Assembly: GCF_003345655.1 (NCBI RefSeq)
Contig: NZ_QQOH01000001.1
Span: 744,001-808,000, forward strand
Direction: 5' to 3'
Origin: Motiliproteus coralliicola
Lineage (GTDB): Bacteria; Pseudomonadota; Gammaproteobacteria; Pseudomonadales; Balneatricaceae
Length of the DNA stretch: 64,000 nt
Positions 27,001 to 35,191 of this stretch are shown here, in pieces. The notes beneath the pieces are model-generated. The model worked only from the letters and a program-made list of their open reading frames with translations. It did not search any database and was not told the origin of the DNA. A program made the translations under genes and the position numbers. Each line of letters begins with the position of its first letter. Positions within the stretch are counted from its first letter, which is position 1.

Positions 27001-27156
27001 GGACCGGTGGTGGAACAGTACAGTCCGGTGGATGCGAACGATGAGCCGGAACTGACCTTGATCGCCACCGGCTACTCCTGCCGTAGCCAGGTTAAGCGGA
27101 TGGATCAACAGCAGATAGCGCATCCGATGCAGGCGTTGCTGGAAGCTATTCAATAA
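24085..27156 (+). CDS. ydiJ: YdiJ-like FAD/Fe-S D-2-hydroxyacid dehydrogenase
   Basis: A 1023-residue protein of the same length and layout as E. coli YdiJ. It has an N-terminal FAD-binding-4 domain (SPRGGGTGTNGQSLTDGL, about 72-90), an FAD-oxidase C-terminal region containing GHVDAGVLHVRP and LWGEHGKGVRSEY, then a ferredoxin-like segment CLACKSCVSQCP (about 672-683) and a C-terminal CCG domain (LGCCGMAGTYGHE). YdiJ-type enzymes oxidise D-2-hydroxyglutarate or related D-2-hydroxy acids and pass electrons to the respiratory chain. It starts 23 bp after the maturase gene and ends the Tct-sulfatase operon. A sulfatase releasing a D-2-hydroxy acid would provide its substrate, which is inference. 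Confidence 0.93.
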   Translation: MIPRLADANPVQSRYLKFIETLKQQGFAGDLNPDYANRVVLATDNSIYQLLPQGVLYPRSSDDLVLITRLANQPEFDDIVLSPRGGGTGTNGQSLTDGLIVDLSKYMNQILEINADERWVRVQTGVVKDQLNAALKPFGLFFAPELSTSNRATIGGMINTDASGQGSCLYGKTRDHVLALETVLLDGQRWRSAPVDQAELEQIQQRDDRIGELHRLADGIQRDNAALIEQRFPKLNRCLTGYDLAHLRTPDGQFDLNSVLCGSEGTLGFITEAKLNVLPIPKCAALINLKYDSFNDALRDAQDLMQAQPTSIETIDSKVLNLAMGDIVWDTVRDYFPATEGRTIQGINLVEYTADDPAQLEANVKQLTDQLDAEAGHAGKSFGYTVVYGQTEINKIWAMRKKAVGLLGNAKGSARPIPFVEDTAVPPENLADFILEFRALLDGLGLEYGMFGHVDAGVLHVRPAIDMKDKVQEALIRQVTDQVVELTTKYHGLLWGEHGKGVRSEYAPELFGPELYRCLQQLKVAFDPRNQLNPGKICTPLDSGAELYRVDEVPTRGQQDRQIPVAVREQYDSAMNCNGNGACYNYDPNDAMCPSWKGTRQRIHSPKGRASLVREWLRLLSNHGSNALTEKRKLQLALPLRDLPAKIHNSWKKRRGEYDYSHEVYDAMQGCLACKSCVSQCPIKVNVPEFRSEFLALYHGRYLRPAKDYMVGTLEYLIPWLAKWPAPYNWAMTNPTMAKLMRKHLGMVDSPSICTHSLKQGLEARDIPWASADTLRHLSESRRANSVILVQDAFTSYFETQLVLDCAELLKRLGFEVFVAPFSPNGKPLHVHGFLNQFERTARASAERLQRLAEFDVPLIGIDPSMTLSYRQEYAKALPDMALPQVQLIQEWLAGKTEQLKPIASAGKRFQLMAHCTERTNAPSSVAQWQQIFKALGLELSHQNLGCCGMAGTYGHEADNLETSQAIYSQSWGPVVEQYSPVDANDEPELTLIATGYSCRSQVKRMDQQQIAHPMQALLEAIQ

Positions 27157-27272
27157 CGGCTGAATCTTTATATGCGAAGATAACTAAGAACCGCTAACGG
27201 TGTTCAGGGGCTTCAGACGGATGAAATTGATGAGCGTTGATTTGGCTAATCAATAACTCTGAAAACACCGCA

Positions 27273-28295
27273 TTAATCTGGAGTCTCGCGTCGCTCACGC
27301 CATTCCGCGGGCGAGTCTCCACTCCAGCGTTTAAATGCACGGGAGAAGTTGCCGACATGGGCGAAGCCCAGACGGTAGCTTACCTCAGCGATCGGCATAT
27401 GGGATTGCTCCATATACTGCATCGCCAGATCCTTACGCACGTCGTCCACGAGCTGTTTGTAGCTGGTCCCCTGCTCTCTAAGCTTGCGCTGCAACGTTCG
27501 CACACTGACATTGAGCCTCTCTGCCATTGTGTCCATCTGGGGCTCGCCTTCGCTGAGGTCTTCCAAAAGACGATAGTAAACCTGGCTCTGGACGTCGGAG
27601 CGATCGAAGCGAGAGATGTACTCTAGACAGATCTGATCGTTCTTTTGGGCTAATTCCGGATTGGCGGTCGGCAACCTTTGAGCCGCGGTTTCCAAGTCGA
27701 TCTCCATCCAGACCCGGTCCTGATCCAACAAAATCGGGCACTTGAACATCCGCTCGAAACTACTCATATCATCAAGCGCCTCGCGCCTTGGTAACCCGAC
27801 CCTCAGTGGCTGAAAGTGATGGGGATAGAGATGACGGCAAGTCAACATCACTGTCGACAGGAACGCCTCGTATTGATAATTGGTCAGCACTGGCTGATAG
27901 GCAGGATAACTACGTCCCCAAAATTTAAGTCGATCCGGCTCAAAATCCAGCCCGGTATAAGCACTGTTAGTAAAGATCTTGGTGAATCGATTTACCCGTT
28001 CCAATGCCTGGGTTAAGTCCTGGCTGGCCCACAGTGAAAAACCTAGCGCATGCCAGGAAGTCGGCCGCATCATTCGACCTACCGTCAAACCAAAACATGG
28101 GTCTTCAGACACTTCGGCGCCCAGTTGAAACAAGCGGGTTGTTTTCACCACTTCAAATCGGGCATTGGGGTCCCAGGCGGCGTCTAGATCGATATCAGCC
28201 ACGCGGCATACCGGCTCCGGGTCTATGCCGTAACTTTCCAAAGCGCGCGCAATGGCAAGCACCCATCCGCCAAGCGTGGTTGCTACCGTTGCCAT
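27273..28295 (-). CDS. AraC-family regulator (OruR-type, arabinose-binding-like N-domain)
   Basis: A 340-residue AraC protein with a long N-terminal effector domain (PTSWHALGFSLWASQDL is typical of the OruR/ArgR-like group) and a C-terminal double helix-turn-helix (MAERLNVSVRTLQRKLREQG, then EVSYRLGFAHVGNFSRAFKR). I start at the ATG at 28295, seven bases after AGAGG; a GTG six bases earlier would abut the site. It is divergent from the AlkK-type ligase at 28538, separated by about 240 bp, and probably controls it. It converges with ydiJ. It resembles the AraC protein at 41 kb in architecture, so cross-recognition of operators is possible. Confidence 0.92.
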   Translation of the reverse strand: MATVATTLGGWVLAIARALESYGIDPEPVCRVADIDLDAAWDPNARFEVVKTTRLFQLGAEVSEDPCFGLTVGRMMRPTSWHALGFSLWASQDLTQALERVNRFTKIFTNSAYTGLDFEPDRLKFWGRSYPAYQPVLTNYQYEAFLSTVMLTCRHLYPHHFQPLRVGLPRREALDDMSSFERMFKCPILLDQDRVWMEIDLETAAQRLPTANPELAQKNDQICLEYISRFDRSDVQSQVYYRLLEDLSEGEPQMDTMAERLNVSVRTLQRKLREQGTSYKQLVDDVRKDLAMQYMEQSHMPIAEVSYRLGFAHVGNFSRAFKRWSGDSPAEWRERRETPD

Positions 28296-28537
28296 ACGCA
28301 CACCTCTGTTCAGTTACTTGTGGTTAGTCTCAGGTTATAGGTTTTTCCCCTAGAGTCTAATCCCGATACGCCAACTTCATATCATCAATGGGACCTGGGA
28401 TTGCGGCACCTCAAGCCGTTTTGCATGCTAGATGAAACCTGGCGATGACAATCATCGATCCGTTGCACCTGGGCCTGCATTCTCCGCTGTATTCCCCAGA
28501 ACAAACTCTAATAACAATGACCTAGAGGCCACACGCC

Positions 28538-30175
28538 ATGAACACCAAAATTCTGCCCTCCAGTGACGAGGCCTACGCGTACCCACTGCTGATTAAGCGC
28601 CTGCTAACCTCCGCACAGCGGTTCGAAAATGAAAACACCATTGTTTACCGAGGTGAACAGCGCTTCAGCTATCGGGAATTCAACGACCGGGTCTGCCGCC
28701 TAGCCAATACCCTGAGCGATATGGGAATTGGCCCCGGTGACACCGTCGCGGTGCTGGACTGGGACAGTCACCGCTATCTGGAATGTTTCTTCGCCGTGCC
28801 GATGATTGGCGCTGTACTGCATACAGTAAATATCCGCCTGTCTCCGGAACAGCTGCTGTACACCATGAACCATGCCGAAGATGATCTGGTACTGGTTCAC
28901 GAAGATTTTCTGTCGCTGGTCGAAACGATTCAGGGGCAGCTCACCACCGTAAAAAACTACCTGCTGCTAAGCGACCACGACACTAAACCGACATCCACCC
29001 TGCCACATTCCGGCGAGTACGAGGAGCGGTTATCACAAGCCGCGACCGAGTTTGATTTCCCAGATTTTGATGAAAACTCCGTCGCTACCACGTTCTACAC
29101 GACAGGCACCACCGGTAACCCCAAGGGAGTCTATTTCAGCCACCGTCAGCTCGTACTCCATACGCTCAACATGATCGGCGCTCTAGCCAATGCTGACCTC
29201 AAGCCCTTGATGGGCAGCGATTGCGTCTACATGCCGATAACGCCGATGTTCCACGTTCACGCTTGGGGCATGCCCTATGTCGCCACCATGCTGGGGTTGC
29301 AGCAGGTCTATCCAGGTCGCTACGTGCCTGACGAACTGGTACGGTTAATCCGCGAAGAAGGCGTGACTTTCTCCCACTGCGTGCCCACCATTTTCCAGAT
29401 GCTGTTGAATAGCGACGAAGCCAACAAGACCGATTTCTCCAACTGGAAGGCGCTGATTGGCGGCAGTCCTTTGACTACCGGACTAGCCAACAAAGCCGCC
29501 GAGCTTGGGATCCAGACTTATACCGGTTACGGCATGTCGGAAACCTGTCCGCTACTGAGTGTGACCCGTATCGACCGCCGTATCAGCCAGCAATCGGAAC
29601 AACAACAGATCAGCTACCGCGTCAAAGCCGGCGTACCGACCAACCTGGTCGATATGCAGATCTGGGACCCCACGGGCAAACCGCTGCCACAGGACGGCAC
29701 GGCGTCCGGCGAAGTGGTAGTCCGCGCTCCCTGGCTGACCCAGAGCTACCTCCACGAACCGGGCAAAGGTGACGAGCTCTGGTCCGGCGGTTGGCTCCAC
29801 ACAGGCGATGTCGCCACCATTTCCGACGATGGATATGTCGAGATTCGAGACCGGATCAAAGACGTCATCAAAACCGGCGGCGAATGGATCTCATCCTTAG
29901 AGCTGGAGAGCCTCATCAGTCGCCATCCGCAAGTCGCTAGCGTGGCCGTCGTTGGTGTGCCGGATCAACGCTGGGGCGAGCGCCCGCATGCGCTGATTGT
30001 CAGCCAAAACGGCGATCTTGAAGCGGACATGATCAGGCTGCACCTGGAGCAGTTTGTCGAGAGCGGCCAGATCAACAAATGGGCCATTCCGGAAACCATC
30101 GACCTAGTTAATGACATTCCCAAAACTAGTGTCGGCAAGATCGACAAGAAACGGATCCGTGCCCAGCTTGTTTAA
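28538..30175 (+). CDS. Medium/long-chain acyl-CoA ligase, AlkK type
   Basis: A 545-residue ANL enzyme that looks very like AlkK: SSDEAYAYPLLIKRLLTSAQR at the N-terminus, the phosphate loop TTFYTTGTTGNPKGVYFSHR (about 187-206), YGMSETCP, LHTGDVA and the terminal TSVGKIDKKR with the adenylation lysine. It activates fatty or related hydrophobic acids. A paralogue lies at 44370-46016 with nearly collinear motifs, linking the two ends of this region. It is transcribed alone, divergent from an AraC gene, and followed by a hairpin terminator. The start ATG has a GAGG site. Confidence 0.94.
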   Translation: MNTKILPSSDEAYAYPLLIKRLLTSAQRFENENTIVYRGEQRFSYREFNDRVCRLANTLSDMGIGPGDTVAVLDWDSHRYLECFFAVPMIGAVLHTVNIRLSPEQLLYTMNHAEDDLVLVHEDFLSLVETIQGQLTTVKNYLLLSDHDTKPTSTLPHSGEYEERLSQAATEFDFPDFDENSVATTFYTTGTTGNPKGVYFSHRQLVLHTLNMIGALANADLKPLMGSDCVYMPITPMFHVHAWGMPYVATMLGLQQVYPGRYVPDELVRLIREEGVTFSHCVPTIFQMLLNSDEANKTDFSNWKALIGGSPLTTGLANKAAELGIQTYTGYGMSETCPLLSVTRIDRRISQQSEQQQISYRVKAGVPTNLVDMQIWDPTGKPLPQDGTASGEVVVRAPWLTQSYLHEPGKGDELWSGGWLHTGDVATISDDGYVEIRDRIKDVIKTGGEWISSLELESLISRHPQVASVAVVGVPDQRWGERPHALIVSQNGDLEADMIRLHLEQFVESGQINKWAIPETIDLVNDIPKTSVGKIDKKRIRAQLV

Positions 30176-30180
30176 CCATC

Positions 30181-30200
30181 GTGCCCGCTTCGGCGGGCAC
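30181..30200 (+). terminator. Strong TTCG-loop hairpin terminator
   Basis: GTGCCCGC and GCGGGCAC form a perfect eight-base-pair stem closed by the stable TTCG tetraloop, six bases after the stop of the ligase gene. The following sequence is only mildly T-rich, so termination may be incomplete. It also separates this gene from the converging kinase gene. Confidence 0.75.
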
Positions 30201-30320
30201 TTAGATCCTTCTTCGTAGCGAGAAACCCGTTCGCCGAGACGAGCCGCCAATTTAAGCGCCGATGGGAAAAGCTCTCGATGGTGTGGTAATAAAGAGCCGG
30301 TCACCCGGCACGAGAAAAGG

Positions 30321-31343
30321 CTACGCCAGATAATGCGATGTCACCGTATCGATCGTACTGAGCAGTTGCGGCCTCATTGTTTGAGCCACCTCGGTTTCAG
30401 AACGGGTGTGAACCCAGCCAAAGTAGGTAGTCCAACGAGCAACGATAAAACTGGGAAGCATGGCCAGGTGATCTTCCGGCAGCGCCCTTTCCTGTCGATA
30501 ACCGCGGATCATGGCGTTTGAGGCCTCATCAAAGGCAGGTGTCCCGATCAGTGTTATCAACGGAGTGGCCAGATCAAAAAGATGCCAACCGTAACCGGCA
30601 TCATCAAAATCGATCAGCCGGATGCCTTCTCGGTTGACTAAGATATTTTCTGGCAAGAAGTCGGCATGAATCAGGCTGTAGCGGTCACTGCCGGTGCCGA
30701 ATTCACTTAACTCTTGACGCAATTTGTCACGACACTGGAGCAACAGTTGTCGCTGTTCCGGGCTCGCACCTTCGATATCCCAGAAGCGGCCCCAAAACGG
30801 TTCTTCGCCAGTCAGTCCATCGAGGTCCCAAGCGTGGCGCACAAAATTTTCCGGTACTTTCCAGCTACAGGCCTGATTATGTGTCCGAGCGGCCATCTGC
30901 CCGATCTGGCAATAGTGGTCGGCAAGGGCGATAGAATTGATCGCCGATTCGTCACCCAACTTGACCTCGCCCAGCGGCGTACCCTCGAACCACTCCTGAA
31001 TATCGACTTGAAACGGTTGGTCCGATCCTTCGCTATGGATTAACTGGAGTAGTGACTGATCAACCGACTTGATTATTCTGGGCGTTTCAATTCCTGCTGC
31101 CCGTAAGGCATCCATCCACAGCAATTCGGAATTCAGTTCTTCGTTAGAGTGGTAGCCGAGCCTATGCACGCGAACGGCGTATTCCGCACCATCGTTATCG
31201 ATCGCTTTGAATACTGCGTTTTCTCGGTGTTTGATTAACGTCAGTTTGGCATCACTAAGACCCCACAGTGGCATAGCGTGCCGTGCTGCAGTCTTCATAA
31301 TCTGTAATTGCTGATTCAGTGGTAGGTTAAAGAAAGCGGTCAT
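30321..31343 (-). CDS. APH-family kinase, probable amino-alcohol/hydroxyamino acid kinase
   Basis: A 340-residue protein-kinase-like phosphotransferase. The catalytic loop LIHADFLPENILVN (HxDxxxxN) and the metal-binding LIDFDDAG are clear, and AVRVHRLGYHS marks the nucleotide-binding lobe. The family includes hydroxylysine kinase, homoserine kinase type II and SrkA. It starts five bases after the preceding PLP gene ends, so the two are coupled. That enzyme is of the O-phosphoamine phospho-lyase type, so the kinase probably phosphorylates the hydroxyl group of an amino alcohol, giving the lyase its substrate. Antibiotic resistance is unlikely in this context. It is the last gene of the leftward operon. 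Confidence 0.88.
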   Translation of the reverse strand: MTAFFNLPLNQQLQIMKTAARHAMPLWGLSDAKLTLIKHRENAVFKAIDNDGAEYAVRVHRLGYHSNEELNSELLWMDALRAAGIETPRIIKSVDQSLLQLIHSEGSDQPFQVDIQEWFEGTPLGEVKLGDESAINSIALADHYCQIGQMAARTHNQACSWKVPENFVRHAWDLDGLTGEEPFWGRFWDIEGASPEQRQLLLQCRDKLRQELSEFGTGSDRYSLIHADFLPENILVNREGIRLIDFDDAGYGWHLFDLATPLITLIGTPAFDEASNAMIRGYRQERALPEDHLAMLPSFIVARWTTYFGWVHTRSETEVAQTMRPQLLSTIDTVTSHYLA

Positions 31344-31348
31344 CGGTT

Positions 31349-32725
31349 TTACCTATTGTCTTTATTGTCAGATAGCTCGCTAAGCACTTCATCAAGGGCA
31401 ACAATCACGCGATCGATATCGGGCTTCTCGACCACCAGCGGAGGCCTAAACTTCAAACAGTTACCGAACGCGCCCGTCAGTCCTATCAGAACCCCCTTTT
31501 GCTTCATCGCATCGGGAATTTTGGCGGCAAGCTCGCTGGCCGGTTCACGCGTAGCTCGGTCTTTGACCAGGTCAATACCAAGAAACAACCCCTTCCCCTG
31601 TACGTTGCCAATAATCGGGTGTTTATCCGCCAATTCGACGAGTTGCGTTTGCAGGTAGGCGCCGACCGCTTGAACGTGCTCGGTCATGTTCTGTTCTTTG
31701 GCAAACTGCAGAACCGCTTTACCGGCTGCGGACGCCACGGGATTGCCGCCAAACGTATTGAAATACATATCCTGGCTGGCCCACTTGTCGGCGATTTGAC
31801 GGGTAGTGAATACCGCCGCTACCGGGAATCCGGCGCCTAATGGTTTCCCGGTAAAGACAATATCCGGAACGAAGTCGTACTGTTCAAAGCCCCAGAAAGT
31901 TCCGGTACGGCAAACGCCCGCTTGTACTTCGTCGGCGATCATCAAGCCCCCCGCTGAGTGAACCTTGTCGCTTAGCTTCTGGAAGTAATCCTGAGGGGCA
32001 TCCAGAGCACCGTTGGAGTCAAAGATGCTGTCACAGACAAAAGCGGCTAAACCTTGATCTCGGCGCTGAAGCTTGTCGATGGCTGACTCAGCCAGATCGG
32101 CATACTGCTGCCCAAGCAACTGGTCGTTATCGCCATCGAGGCGGAAGCTGCCTCGGTAGGTATTCGGTGGTTCAATCGCTTCGATGTGCGGCGTATCTCC
32201 GCGCAACGTTTCCGGGTAAGCCGTCGACATCTCCGTCACCAGCTTGGAGTTGCCGTGGTAGCTATTCTCCATCACGATCAGCCCATTGCTGCCCGTGACG
32301 GAGCGGGCAATCCGTACTGCCAGCTCGCATGCTTCCGTCCCGGTGCAAACGAACAGACAGACTTCTAACGCATCCGGCAGCGTACTGGCCGCCTCTTCGG
32401 CAAATTCGATGACCTTCTCATTCAGGTAACGGGTATGGGTAGTCAGAATACCGGCCTGCTCCCGAATCGCCTCGACTACCTTAGGGTTTGCATGCCCCAT
32501 CGACTGAACATTGTTATAAAAGTCCAGGTACTCGTTGCCCTGAGCATCGTAGAGGTAGACGCCCTCGCCTCTGACCAGATGAACCGGGTCGTGGTAAAAC
32601 AGGAAACTACCGGCAAAGTGCTTGCCACGACGTTCAATCAGTTCGGTTTCTTTGGCCTCATGGCCTCCGTTGGCGTGGATATGCGCCATCCTCGGATTAT
32701 TTGAAAGCGTGCTGTTGTCCTTCAT
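31349..32725 (-). CDS. Class III PLP enzyme, ethanolamine-phosphate/phosphohydroxylysine phospho-lyase type
   Basis: A 458-residue fold-type I PLP protein. Its lysine is in FTGKPLGAGFPVA. Several segments match the AGXT2L/ETNPPL phospho-lyases rather than ordinary transaminases: PNTYRGSFRLD, YFNTFGGNPVASAAGKAVL, HPIIGNVQGKGLFLGIDL, VKDRATREPA and LKFRPPLVV. Such enzymes eliminate phosphate and ammonia from an O-phospho amino alcohol to give an aldehyde. The kinase next door would make the phosphate ester, and the aldehyde dehydrogenase upstream would oxidise the product. A transaminase role remains possible. GGGGAG lies before the ATG. Confidence 0.88.
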   Translation of the reverse strand: MKDNSTLSNNPRMAHIHANGGHEAKETELIERRGKHFAGSFLFYHDPVHLVRGEGVYLYDAQGNEYLDFYNNVQSMGHANPKVVEAIREQAGILTTHTRYLNEKVIEFAEEAASTLPDALEVCLFVCTGTEACELAVRIARSVTGSNGLIVMENSYHGNSKLVTEMSTAYPETLRGDTPHIEAIEPPNTYRGSFRLDGDNDQLLGQQYADLAESAIDKLQRRDQGLAAFVCDSIFDSNGALDAPQDYFQKLSDKVHSAGGLMIADEVQAGVCRTGTFWGFEQYDFVPDIVFTGKPLGAGFPVAAVFTTRQIADKWASQDMYFNTFGGNPVASAAGKAVLQFAKEQNMTEHVQAVGAYLQTQLVELADKHPIIGNVQGKGLFLGIDLVKDRATREPASELAAKIPDAMKQKGVLIGLTGAFGNCLKFRPPLVVEKPDIDRVIVALDEVLSELSDNKDNR

Positions 32726-32788
32726 AGAACTCCCCTACCGGTTATTGTGTTGTTCGGGCACAGTCGTAACTCTGGGCACTCGTTAGTT

Positions 32789-32920
32789 TTATCGCTGCAT
32801 CAGCAGAGCCGTCGTAACCTGCTTGCTTTCCTCCTCCGTCAGATGGGCGATAAAGTGATCCACTTCGCTATCGATGACCTGTGGCAGCGGCAGGAAGGGA
32901 CTCTGGTTTATCATCTGCAT
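32789..32920 (-). CDS. Possible 43-residue ORF between TetR and phospho-lyase genes
   Basis: This ORF lies in the 221-bp gap between the TetR and phospho-lyase genes. Its product (MQMINQSPFLPLPQ, then an acidic amphipathic helix VDHFIAHLTEEESKQV) looks protein-like, but no Shine-Dalgarno sequence precedes its ATG. I do not recognise it. It could be a small protein translated by coupling or a relic. The rest of the gap shows nothing else. Confidence 0.3.
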   Translation of the reverse strand: MQMINQSPFLPLPQVIDSEVDHFIAHLTEEESKQVTTALLMQR

Positions 32921-32946
32921 TTGGGGTTGCTGAACCGCTTCGGCTG

Positions 32947-33609
32947 TTATTCAGCAGCGACAAGCGGCATCCAATGCAGGCTGTTCAACTGAATCTCCAC
33001 GGCATCGAAATAGGCCTTTTCCATCACCGCAACTTCCTGACATGTGGCGTTAACCTTGCCACTGGTCAGAAGTAATAAGACCCCGTACCAATTCGCCCAG
33101 CTGGCAAAGACGATCTGCCTCTTGCCCAAACCCTGAGGCAACTGCAACGCCCCTTCCGATATCGCGTCTTCGATAAGCCCGAGCATGAACGCTTCGAGCT
33201 GTCGTTCTATACGTTCATGCTGATGGAGCCAGGCTCGGGAGGCTTTACCTTTAACCAACGGACATTTGCAGGACTGGTAGGCTTGAAACAGGATCGGATT
33301 GTTCTGAGCCAGCTCGAAGAGCTCCGTGGCTAGCGCGACGAATCTCGTTCGACTACTACCGGACTTGTGGATTTGCAGCTGTGAGTGGGTAAGTAGCTGA
33401 CGAATCAGTCGACCACCCAAACCCAGCATCAGATCCTCTGCGCAGCTGAAATGGCTGTACACCAATCCCTTAGAGTAAGGAACTCGCTCAACAACCCGGT
33501 CCATAGAAAAGCGCGCAAGCGTTGTCTCTTCCAGTGCCAGCCTTGCTGCATCGAGGATCTGTTGTTCTCGTAGCTGAAGTTCAGCAGCGTCCAGTCTTTT
33601 CGGGCACAT
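32947..33609 (-). CDS. TetR-family regulator
   Basis: A 220-residue TetR protein. The N-terminal helix-turn-helix is evident (ILDAARLALEETTLARFSMD, then RVVERVPYSKGLVYSHFSCA) with a helical ligand domain after it. It begins 14 bp after the aldehyde dehydrogenase stop, so it belongs to the leftward operon transaminase, aldehyde dehydrogenase, TetR, phospho-lyase, kinase. Such placement suggests feedback on the operon, perhaps by sensing an aldehyde or acyl intermediate. ATG is preceded by AGGGA. The ligand is not identifiable. Confidence 0.9.
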   Translation of the reverse strand: MCPKRLDAAELQLREQQILDAARLALEETTLARFSMDRVVERVPYSKGLVYSHFSCAEDLMLGLGGRLIRQLLTHSQLQIHKSGSSRTRFVALATELFELAQNNPILFQAYQSCKCPLVKGKASRAWLHQHERIERQLEAFMLGLIEDAISEGALQLPQGLGKRQIVFASWANWYGVLLLLTSGKVNATCQEVAVMEKAYFDAVEIQLNSLHWMPLVAAE

Positions 33610-33623
33610 AGGGTCAATCCCTG

Positions 33624-35087
33624 TTACCCACCACTTAAAAAGCGCAGCATCCGTTGTTTGAACCAGCTGTTGTACGGCGGCAGCAGCATCTTCATGCTAT
33701 TCAGACGCCCCTTGGATAGCACCGATTTCGCTTTTGACAAGGTGAGAAATCCCTCATGCCCGTGATAGTGCCCCATACCTGAAGGACCGATACCGCCGAA
33801 CGGAATATCATCGACCCCAACATGGAGCAGCACCTCGTTGATGCAGGCGCCACCGGAATGGGTCTGCGTCATCACCTTTTCCTGGGTGGCCCGATTGTTG
33901 CCAAAGTAATAAAGAGCCAACGGGCGGGGACGCTGGGTGACAAAGTCGATGGCTTCGTCGACATCGTCAACGGGGATAATCGGCAAGATCGGCCCGAAGA
34001 TCTCCTCATGCATCACGGACATCTCTTCGGACACATTCAATACCAAATGCGGGATCATCCGGCGCGAGCCTTCGGTGGACGTGATATCAAACGGTGTCCA
34101 TACGATCGCCCCTTTCTGACGGGCATCTTCAATATGATCCATCAAGCGGCGGTGCTGTGCTTCCGAAACGATGGCGGTATATTCGCGGTTCTTTCCGGCA
34201 TCGGGATACATCTTTCTAAATGCCGCTAGATATGCCTCCACAAACTGAGTCAGCATCGTTTTGTGTACAAGCACATAGTCTGGCGCGACACAGATCTGGC
34301 CAGCATTGGCCGACTTGCCAAAGCAGATCCGTTCTGCCGCTTCGGCGATGGGGAAACCCTTGTCGACGATGACAGGTGACTTGCCACCCAGTTCAAGCGT
34401 GACCGGGGTCAGATTCTTAGCCGCTGCCGCCATCACATGCTTACCTACTGTGGTAGAGCCGGTAAACAGCAGGTGGTCAAAGGGCAATTGACTAAATTGT
34501 GCCGCCACATCAGCCCCACCGGTTACCACGGTCACCAGGTCCTCGGGGAAAGCCTCGGCAATTATCTGTTTGAGTAGCTCTGAGGTCGCCGGCGTAAATT
34601 CCGACATTTTGATCATCGCGCGGTTGCCTGCCGTTAAGGCTGTGATCAAGGGACCGCAGGACAGCTGGATCGGGAAGTTCCAAGGTGTGACGATTCCCAC
34701 CACGCCGAGCGGCTGGTAAACCACTTGCGCCGAAGCCGGTTGGAACGTTAGCGGAACCTGTCGCTTACTCGACTTCATCCACTTTTTAAGTTGACGACGG
34801 TTATAGCTGATCGCCTCCAGCGTCGGCATCAGGTCAAGCAACATGGAATCGTTGTGTGAACGTCCGCCAAAATCCTGGTCCAACGCCGCCAGCAAGGCGT
34901 CACGATTTTTCACCAGGGCTGATTTGAGGGTTTTAAGCCGCCACTGACGCTCCTTAAGCGATGGATAGCTATCGGCTTTAAAAGCGGCTTTCTGACGCTC
35001 CAGAAGAGCGCCAAGCGAGGCACCCCCTTGATGGTTGGTTTTCATGCCTACTGCCGACGGGTCGATCTGTGACGCTGCGTTAGTCAT
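33624..35087 (-). CDS. Aldehyde dehydrogenase, coniferyl aldehyde dehydrogenase type
   Basis: A 487-residue NAD(P)-dependent aldehyde dehydrogenase. The catalytic glutamate lies in TLELGGKSPVI, the catalytic cysteine in SANAGQICVAPDY, and the cofactor segment is VTPWNFPIQL. The short form with a C-terminal hydrophobic and basic tail (LPPYNSWFKQRMLRFLSGG) is typical of CALDH/fatty-aldehyde dehydrogenases and may contact the membrane. It follows the class IV transaminase by about 100 bp and precedes TetR by 14 bp. It would oxidise aldehydes made by the transaminase or by the phospho-lyase, giving acids for the AlkK-type ligases. Confidence 0.93.
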   Translation of the reverse strand: MTNAASQIDPSAVGMKTNHQGGASLGALLERQKAAFKADSYPSLKERQWRLKTLKSALVKNRDALLAALDQDFGGRSHNDSMLLDLMPTLEAISYNRRQLKKWMKSSKRQVPLTFQPASAQVVYQPLGVVGIVTPWNFPIQLSCGPLITALTAGNRAMIKMSEFTPATSELLKQIIAEAFPEDLVTVVTGGADVAAQFSQLPFDHLLFTGSTTVGKHVMAAAAKNLTPVTLELGGKSPVIVDKGFPIAEAAERICFGKSANAGQICVAPDYVLVHKTMLTQFVEAYLAAFRKMYPDAGKNREYTAIVSEAQHRRLMDHIEDARQKGAIVWTPFDITSTEGSRRMIPHLVLNVSEEMSVMHEEIFGPILPIIPVDDVDEAIDFVTQRPRPLALYYFGNNRATQEKVMTQTHSGGACINEVLLHVGVDDIPFGGIGPSGMGHYHGHEGFLTLSKAKSVLSKGRLNSMKMLLPPYNSWFKQRMLRFLSGG

Positions 35088-35191
35088 ATTAATACCAATA
35101 AGTTCGGTCGTTCGGCGCCCTGCTCGGGTCGAACCGGGCGCAAACCTGATCGGAGATCCTGCTTAGTTGGTTAACCAGGCTATGCCTGTTG

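Noticed and set aside
30321-31343. Aminoglycoside resistance phosphotransferase
   Set aside because: The fold is shared, but coupling to a phospho-lyase-type PLP gene and the catabolic operon make a metabolic kinase more likely.
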